A stretch of DNA of 13,685 nt, taken from the NCBI GenBank assembly GCA_029550985.1, contig JAKPGH010000096.1, forward strand, positions 1 through 13,685, given 5' to 3'. This document shows, in pieces, positions 9,449 through 13,685 of the stretch (its first letter is position 1; every line of letters begins with the position of its first letter). The notes below the pieces were generated by a model, which saw only the letters and a list, made by a program, of their open reading frames with translations, did no database searches and had not been told where the DNA came from. The position numbers were made by a program, and so were the translations under genes. Origin of the DNA: Bacillota bacterium (GTDB taxonomy: Bacteria > Bacillota > Clostridia > Oscillospirales > Ruminococcaceae).

Positions 9449-10357
9449 GTGAGCATAAAAAGTTTCGACGAAATTATTGCCATGGTAAAATCCCGCCCCG
9501 CCACCAAAAGGGTGGTGCTGGCAGCCGCCCACGACCATCACAGTTTGGAGGCCATCTACCGCGCCAAGCGGGACGGCCTGGTGACTCCCGTGCTGGTAGG
9601 CGACGCGGCGAAAATCCAGGAGATGTTAGCCCAGTTGGGAGAGAGCATCGAAGCGGAAAACCTCTACGACGTCCCCAATGTGGAGGAAGCCGCCGCCAAA
9701 GCCGTGGAGCTGATTCGCGAGGGCAAGGCGGACTTTCTGATGAAGGGAAAGCTGGAAACCGCCCAACTGCTGCGGGCGGTGGTGAAGAAGGAAACCGGAC
9801 TGCGCACCGACCGCACCATGAGCCATTTGATGCTGCTGTCCGTTCCCGGCTACCACAAGCTGCTGGGCTGCACCGACGGGGGAATGCTGCTAACCCCCGA
9901 TTTAAACCAGAAGAAGCAGCTCATTGAAAACGCGGTGGAGTTTTTGCACCGCATCGGCTATCAAAATCCCAAGGTGGCGGTGCTGGCCGCCGCCGAAACC
10001 ATCAACCTCAAGATGCAGGACAGTTTAGACGGCGCAGAGCTGAAAGCCATGAACCAGCGGGGCGAAATTGCCGGCTGCGTCATCGAGGGGCCGATTTCCA
10101 TGGACCTTTCCATCTCGAAGGAAAAGGCGGAAATGAAGGGATACCAAAGCCCGGTGGCGGGAGACGCGGATTTGCTGGTGGTGCCGGAAATCACCTGCGG
10201 CAATGTGATGGCCAAGGCTCTGGTGGAGCTGGCGGGCGCCACCATGGCGGGTCTGGTGCTGGGCGCAAAGGCTCCCATCATCCTTACCTCTCGCGGCGCT
10301 TCCAGCGAGGAAAAGTACCTTTCCATCTGTCTGGCTGCGGCGGGCTGCCAAAACTAA
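9449..10357 (+). CDS. ptb: Phosphate butyryltransferase
   Basis: Transfers the butyryl group of butyryl-CoA to phosphate, giving butyryl-phosphate and CoA, the penultimate step of the kinase route to butyrate; cytoplasmic. At 302 residues it is normal for the phosphate acetyl/butyryl-transferase family. Supporting segments are FLMKGKLETAQLLRAV, the conserved SHLMLLSVPGYHKLL and TDGG region around residues 125-145, VEGP/IEGPISMD-type motif at CVIEGPISMDLS, and the C-terminal VVPEITCGN and LTSRGASSEEK. The start is GTG at 9449 with GGAGGT six bases upstream. Butyrate kinase follows after 26 bases, which identifies the pair and favours butyrate over acetate or branched acyl groups, although branched-chain acyl-CoA can also be a substrate in this family. 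Confidence 0.95.
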   Translation: MSIKSFDEIIAMVKSRPATKRVVLAAAHDHHSLEAIYRAKRDGLVTPVLVGDAAKIQEMLAQLGESIEAENLYDVPNVEEAAAKAVELIREGKADFLMKGKLETAQLLRAVVKKETGLRTDRTMSHLMLLSVPGYHKLLGCTDGGMLLTPDLNQKKQLIENAVEFLHRIGYQNPKVAVLAAAETINLKMQDSLDGAELKAMNQRGEIAGCVIEGPISMDLSISKEKAEMKGYQSPVAGDADLLVVPEITCGNVMAKALVELAGATMAGLVLGAKAPIILTSRGASSEEKYLSICLAAAGCQN

Positions 10358-10383
10358 GCGAATGACGCTTCTTCAAAGGAGGG

Positions 10384-11454
10384 ATGGATATCCATACCAT
10401 TCTCATCATCAATCCCGGTTCCACTTCCACCAAAATTGCGGTGTATCAGGAGGAAACTCCTCTCTTTGTCGAAAATATCCAGCACTCTAGGGAGGAGCTG
10501 TCCCCCTTTTCCGATATTTACCAGCAGTATGATTTGCGCCGAGAAGTGATACTGGACTGCCTTGGCCGCCACGGGGTGGACATTCACAGCCTTTCCGCCG
10601 TCATGGCCCGGGGAGGCCTTCTGCCTCCCTGCCAGTCGGGGGCCTATCTGGTCAACGAGGAAATGGTTCACGTCCTGCGCTACCATCCGCAGAACATCCA
10701 TGCCTCCAACCTGGGGGCCATCTTGGCCAAATCCATTGCCGACAAGGCGGGCATTCACGCCTACATCTACGACCCTGTCACGGTGGATGAAATGACTCCC
10801 ATTCACAAAGTGACCGGGCTGGTGGAGATGGAGCGCAAGGGGATGGGCCACAATCTGAATATGCGGGCCTGCGCCATGAAATACGCGCAGAAGGTGGGTA
10901 AGCCCTACGGAGAGCTGAATCTGATTGTGGCGCACCTGGGAGGTGGCATTACCCTTTCTCTTCACGAGCATGGGCGGATTACCGACATGATTTCCGACGA
11001 CGAAGGCCCCTTTTCCCCCGAGCGGGCGGGAGGGCTGCCCGCCTTTCAGTTGGTGAAGATGGCGACTTCGGGGAAGTACGACTACCGCTCTCTGATGGAT
11101 AAGCTGAAAAACCACGCCGGACTGGAAGCACATCTCGGCACCAAAGACACTCGGGAAGTGGAGCGGCGGATTCAGGCGGGGGACGAAAAGGCGGCGTTGG
11201 TGTATCAGGCCATGGCGTTGAATGTGGCCAAGAATATCGCCAAGCTGGCGGTGTCGGTCAAGGGAAGGGTGGACGCCATCCTTCTTACCGGGGGCATCGC
11301 CCATTCCCGGTTGTTTACCGGCTGGATTCAAGAATATGTGGCGTTTATTGCGCCGGTGGTTTGTTTTCCCGGAGAACATGAGATGGAGGCTCTTGCTCTG
11401 GGGTGCCTGCGGGTCCTTCGAGGCGAGGAGAAAGCCCGTATTTTCTCAGTATAA
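10384..11454 (+). CDS. buk: Butyrate kinase
   Basis: Phosphorylates ADP from butyryl-phosphate, releasing butyrate and ATP; the substrate-level phosphorylation step completing the ptb-buk route. It belongs to the acetate/butyrate kinase family of the ASKHA fold. At 356 residues it is the usual butyrate kinase length. Motifs: phosphate-1 loop INPGSTSTK near residues 9-17, MARGG, HNLNMRACAMKYA, the phosphate-2 loop VAHLGGG, DDEGPFSPERAGG, and the C-terminal adenosine motif LLTGGIAHS. The ATG at 10384 is the only in-frame start after the stop at 10363, but its strong AAAGGAGGG ribosome site ends directly against the codon, an unusually short spacing. It is convergent with the decarboxylase operon through a shared terminator. 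Confidence 0.96.
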   Translation: MDIHTILIINPGSTSTKIAVYQEETPLFVENIQHSREELSPFSDIYQQYDLRREVILDCLGRHGVDIHSLSAVMARGGLLPPCQSGAYLVNEEMVHVLRYHPQNIHASNLGAILAKSIADKAGIHAYIYDPVTVDEMTPIHKVTGLVEMERKGMGHNLNMRACAMKYAQKVGKPYGELNLIVAHLGGGITLSLHEHGRITDMISDDEGPFSPERAGGLPAFQLVKMATSGKYDYRSLMDKLKNHAGLEAHLGTKDTREVERRIQAGDEKAALVYQAMALNVAKNIAKLAVSVKGRVDAILLTGGIAHSRLFTGWIQEYVAFIAPVVCFPGEHEMEALALGCLRVLRGEEKARIFSV

Positions 11455-11524
11455 ATGCAACCTGTTCAAAAGGTGTAGGTAAACGTTTCTTTCACCAGCC
11501 AATTGTTCTTCGCTAGATAAAAAG

Positions 11525-11556
11525 AAAATCCGGCGTCTTTTCGGACGCCGGATTTT
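11525..11556. terminator. Bidirectional terminator between buk and the decarboxylase operon
   Basis: AAAATCCGGCGTC and its exact complement GACGCCGGATTTT flank the loop TTTTCG. T-runs follow on both strands (TTTTT on plus, TTTTCTTTTT on minus). It serves buk (stop at 11454) and the convergent decarboxylase beta gene (stop at 11569). Confidence 0.9.
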
Positions 11557-11568
11557 TATAGGGAAAAG

Positions 11569-12804
11569 TTATACGTATTTGGACAAAGTGGAAATGAGCA
11601 CGCCAGCCGCTACGGCGGAGCCGATAACGCCGGCCACGTTGGGACCCATGGCATGCATCAGCAGGAAGTTGCCGGGGTCGTACTCGGAGCCAACTTTCTG
11701 GGAAACACGGGCGGCCATAGGAACAGCAGAAACACCGGCAGAACCAATAAGGGGGTTTACCTTGCCGCCGCTGAACTTGTACATGACCTTGCCGAACAGA
11801 ACGCCGCCGATGGTGCCAAAGGAGAAGGCGCACAGGCCCATTACCACGATACCCAAAGTTCTGGGAGTCAGGAAAGTCTTTGCATTGGCGGTGGCGCCAA
11901 CGGTGGTGCCCAAGAAGATGGTAATGATGTTGAGCAACTCGTTTTGAGCGGTTTTGGAAAGGCGGTCAGCAACACCGGATTCCTTCAACAGATTGCCCAG
12001 CATCAGCATACCGACCAGCGGAGTGGCAGAGGGAACCATCAGAGACACGATAACGGTGATGAGGATGGGGAAAATGACCTTCTCGGTTTTGGAGACAGGA
12101 CGCAGCTGCTCCATTACCACTCTGCGCTCTTTATCGGTGGTCAGCAGTTTCATAAAGGGCGGCTGAATAATGGGAACCAGGGCCATGTAGGAGTAAGCGG
12201 CAATGGCGATGGAACCCAACAGGTGAGGCGCCAGTTTGGTGGTGGTGAAGATGGCGGTAGGGCCGTCCGCGCCGCCGATAATGCCGATGGAACCGGCTTC
12301 AGGACCGGTGAAGCCCAACGCCAGCGCGCCGATAAAGGCAACGAAGATACCCAACTGTGCGGCGGCTCCCATCAGGAAGCTCTTGGGGTTGGCAATCAGG
12401 GGACCGAAGTCGGTCATCGCGCCGATACCCATGAAAATGAGGGGCGGATAAATGCCCAGCTTAACGCCTTGATAGAGGTAGTAGAGCAGGCCGCCTACTT
12501 CTTGCTTGACGGCATAGGCTACCCCGTCAATGTACTGTAGCGTTTCGCCCATGGCCAACTGTTCTCCAGCCTGCAGCGCCCGCAGCTTCACAACGGGTGC
12601 GTCCATGACGCCGGCCATAGGAAGATTGACCAAAAACATACCAAAGGCAATGGGAATCAAGAGGAGAGGCTCAAACCCTTTGACGATGGCAAGGTACATC
12701 AACACAAAGGAAACCAAAATCATAATCAGGTTTCCCCATGTCATGTTCATAATTCCAGATTCTGCTGCCAAGGCAACAAAAGCATCCGCGATTTGCGTTA
12801 ACAA
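11569..12804 (-). CDS. Sodium-ion-translocating decarboxylase, beta subunit (OadB/GcdB/MmdB family)
   Basis: Integral membrane subunit that decarboxylates carboxybiotin and pumps Na+ out of the cell. At 411 residues with about ten hydrophobic segments it fits the family. Diagnostic motifs are LYQGVKLGIYPPLIFMGIGAM, TDFGPLIANP, and GGADGPTAIF with Asp180, equivalent to the essential Na+-site Asp of Klebsiella OadB. The second half has NLLKESGV and TVGATANAKTFL. The start is TTG at 12804-12802 with AAAGGGTG upstream. A hydrophilic stretch of about 35 residues (69-103) lies between the first membrane segments and the LYQG motif. It follows the small subunit by 19 bases. The enzyme could be glutaconyl-CoA, methylmalonyl-CoA, malonate or oxaloacetate decarboxylase; nearby butyrate genes favour glutaconyl-CoA, but this is inference. 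I give no symbol for that reason. Confidence 0.94.
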   Translation of the reverse strand: MLTQIADAFVALAAESGIMNMTWGNLIMILVSFVLMYLAIVKGFEPLLLIPIAFGMFLVNLPMAGVMDAPVVKLRALQAGEQLAMGETLQYIDGVAYAVKQEVGGLLYYLYQGVKLGIYPPLIFMGIGAMTDFGPLIANPKSFLMGAAAQLGIFVAFIGALALGFTGPEAGSIGIIGGADGPTAIFTTTKLAPHLLGSIAIAAYSYMALVPIIQPPFMKLLTTDKERRVVMEQLRPVSKTEKVIFPILITVIVSLMVPSATPLVGMLMLGNLLKESGVADRLSKTAQNELLNIITIFLGTTVGATANAKTFLTPRTLGIVVMGLCAFSFGTIGGVLFGKVMYKFSGGKVNPLIGSAGVSAVPMAARVSQKVGSEYDPGNFLLMHAMGPNVAGVIGSAVAAGVLISTLSKYV

Positions 12805-12823
12805 CTAAAACACCCTTTCCCCG

Positions 12824-13219
12824 TTAAAATGGCCGCGTGTTCTGCAGCATGCCCGCAAATCCCCAGACAGGGCGGCTTTCGCGGGGGCGACTAATGCTCT
12901 GAATGGCATAGGAAACCCCGGGAGCACTTTCCTGCATATAACAGGCTACCGCGGCAGAAATAGCCGCCACCGTTTCACCGGGAATCCCCGCTGCCACAGC
13001 CGGAGCAGCGTTCCGTACGGCTGGAGCGGGAGCCGTGGCCTGAACTGGAGCGGCACCGACGGAAGCCTGAGGAGCAACCTGTTTGGCCGCCTTTTTATTG
13101 ACCATGGCGCCAATGATGCGGCTTGCCAGCATGACCAGATAGATCATGATGACCAGTGCCAAAAACACAATCAGTAGACCAGGGATAACCACTTCGCCGA
13201 TACTATAAAGAATGTGCAT
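12824..13219 (-). CDS. OadG-family small (gamma/delta-type) subunit of sodium-translocating decarboxylase
   Basis: Small membrane-anchor subunit thought to hold the decarboxylase complex together. It has 131 residues: one transmembrane helix (about residues 10-33, rich in I, L, V), a short basic stretch (VNKKAAKQ), an Ala/Pro-rich flexible linker (about 48-76), then a conserved C-terminal segment, ETVAAISAAVACYM, and the tail RPVWGFAGMLQNTRPF. This layout matches OadG/MmdD-type proteins. No biotin-attachment motif (MKM) is present. The ATG at 13219 has GGAGG seven bases upstream. It is the first gene of a two-gene unit with the beta subunit; the carboxyltransferase and biotin carrier must be encoded elsewhere. 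Confidence 0.88.
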   Translation of the reverse strand: MHILYSIGEVVIPGLLIVFLALVIMIYLVMLASRIIGAMVNKKAAKQVAPQASVGAAPVQATAPAPAVRNAAPAVAAGIPGETVAAISAAVACYMQESAPGVSYAIQSISRPRESRPVWGFAGMLQNTRPF

Positions 13220-13263
13220 CTACTTCCCTCCTTAATTTCCTTCCGGAATTACACTCAAGGGGT

Positions 13264-13292
13264 ATTATACAATACGCCATCATGGAATGCAA
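13264..13292 (-). promoter_or_regulatory. Proximal promoter of the decarboxylase operon
   Basis: On the minus strand, TTGCAT (13292-13287), a 17-base spacer and a perfect TATAAT (13269-13264), about 45 bases before the OadG-type start codon. Confidence 0.65.
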
Positions 13293-13342
13293 TAGATGGT
13301 ATACTTTGCAAATTATGGGCCGAATGCAATGGAAAATGCAAA

Positions 13343-13370
13343 ATTATATGAAAATTGCCCAGATGCCCAA
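13343..13370 (-). promoter_or_regulatory. Possible distal promoter of the decarboxylase operon
   Basis: On the minus strand, TTGGGC (13370-13365), a 16-base spacer and TATAAT (13348-13343). The -35 is only half consensus, so it is less certain than the proximal site. Confidence 0.4.
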
Positions 13371-13469
13371 GAATTTTTACAACAAAATTCAACAAAAACG
13401 GTTCTGTGAAAGTAAAGACAAGTTGAATAAAAATACAAAATAAAATTTAGATTAAGAATTTATCTGGCA

Positions 13470-13512
13470 AATAAAACAAACCCACCCTTCCCCTGCAATG
13501 AAAGGGCGGGTT
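13470..13512 (-). terminator. Terminator of the right-edge membrane protein gene
   Basis: On the minus strand, AACCCGCCCTT pairs with AAGGGTGGGTT (one G-U) and runs into TGTTTTAT, 12 bases after the stop codon of the partial gene. It separates that gene from the decarboxylase operon. Confidence 0.82.
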
Positions 13513-13524
13513 GCCGAAAGAACA

Positions 13525-13685
13525 TTAATTTTTAGGCTTTTTGCCGGGTGCTTTCGATTCGGCATGCCGCAACAAGGTGATGGCGGCGGTGTTGACCAGA
13601 ATGGAACCGAACAGCATGACGGCGATCCAAACGGTATCCACTGTTATCATCAGTACAATACCGGTTACCAACATCACAATACCCA
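13525..13685 (-). CDS. C-terminal part of an unrecognised membrane protein (5' end beyond window)
   Basis: Only the last 52 codons plus a TAA stop (13527-13525) are visible. The fragment has two hydrophobic segments, roughly GIVMLVTGIVLMI and VWIAVMLFGSILV, then TAAITLLRH and a short basic, hydrophilic tail ending in PGKKPKN. This suggests an integral membrane protein with a positively charged cytoplasmic C-terminus. I do not recognise the family. It lies on the same strand as, and upstream of, the decarboxylase genes, but its own terminator and their separate promoters argue against one operon. A functional link is not supported by what can be seen. Confidence 0.7.
   Translation of the reverse strand, partial: GIVMLVTGIVLMITVDTVWIAVMLFGSILVNTAAITLLRHAESKAPGKKPKN

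Larger units (their letters stand above)
13220..13524. other. AT-rich upstream region of the decarboxylase operon
   Basis: This 305-base intergenic stretch carries two candidate tandem promoters for the decarboxylase genes, a cluster of TGCAA motifs (13285-13343), and the terminator of the gene to the right (13470-13512). I see no protein or RNA gene in it. Positions 13371-13470 are A-rich with no recognisable signal. Confidence 0.6.

Noticed and set aside
10354..11379. Minus-strand open frame of 341 codons opposite buk
   Set aside because: Antisense shadow of butyrate kinase; His/Gly/Val-rich with no domain.
11653..12540. Plus-strand open frame of 295 codons opposite the decarboxylase beta gene
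   Set aside because: Very Gly/Asn/Gln/His-rich antisense of hydrophobic helices; not a plausible protein.

Overview
The window looks like a chromosomal segment of an anaerobic, butyrate-forming Firmicute (class Clostridia, probably Oscillospiraceae or Ruminococcaceae-like). Three things support this: strong AGGAGG-type ribosome sites, textbook sigma-A promoters, and phosphotransbutyrylase plus butyrate kinase next to a sodium-pumping decarboxylase. Coding DNA is moderately GC-rich and intergenic DNA is AT-rich. Non-ATG starts are common (three TTG, one clear GTG, one probable GTG). The assignment is inferred from gene content; no marker gene fixes the species. No mobile element, CRISPR array, phage gene or rRNA is visible.

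Layout from left to right. (1) Positions 1-1264, minus: an MTA/SAH/5'-deoxyadenosine deaminase-type amidohydrolase, nearly complete but cut by the left edge. (2) 1408-2190, minus, and 2382-3119, plus: a divergent HAD hydrolase / PHP phosphoesterase pair. Each has a near-ideal promoter and an AAACGTTT-centred LacI/CcpA-type operator at its transcription start. (3) 3158-7407, minus: enolase (eno) followed by uvrA. A strong non-terminator hairpin lies between them, and uvrA's last codons lie inside a bidirectional terminator shared with the PHP gene. (4) 7708-9340, plus: tRNA-Leu(UAG) and gpmI, apparently from one promoter, divergent from eno. (5) 9449-11454, plus: ptb and buk, the last two steps to butyrate. 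(6) 11569-13219, minus: beta and small (OadG-type) subunits of a Na+-translocating biotin-dependent decarboxylase, convergent with buk through a perfect bidirectional terminator. (7) 13525 to the right edge, minus: the C-terminus of an unrecognised membrane protein with its own terminator.

The genes fit an energy-metabolism neighbourhood. gpmI and eno catalyse consecutive steps of lower glycolysis from divergent promoters around a tRNA gene. ptb and buk make ATP and butyrate. The decarboxylase subunits would couple decarboxylation of an acyl-CoA (glutaconyl- or methylmalonyl-CoA) or of oxaloacetate to Na+ export; its carboxyltransferase and biotin carrier are not in the window. I see no wholly new multi-gene system. 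The most interesting signals are regulatory: the twin operator/promoter region at 2209-2335, the hairpin that could alternatively pair with the uvrA ribosome site, and the tRNA embedded in the gpmI transcript.
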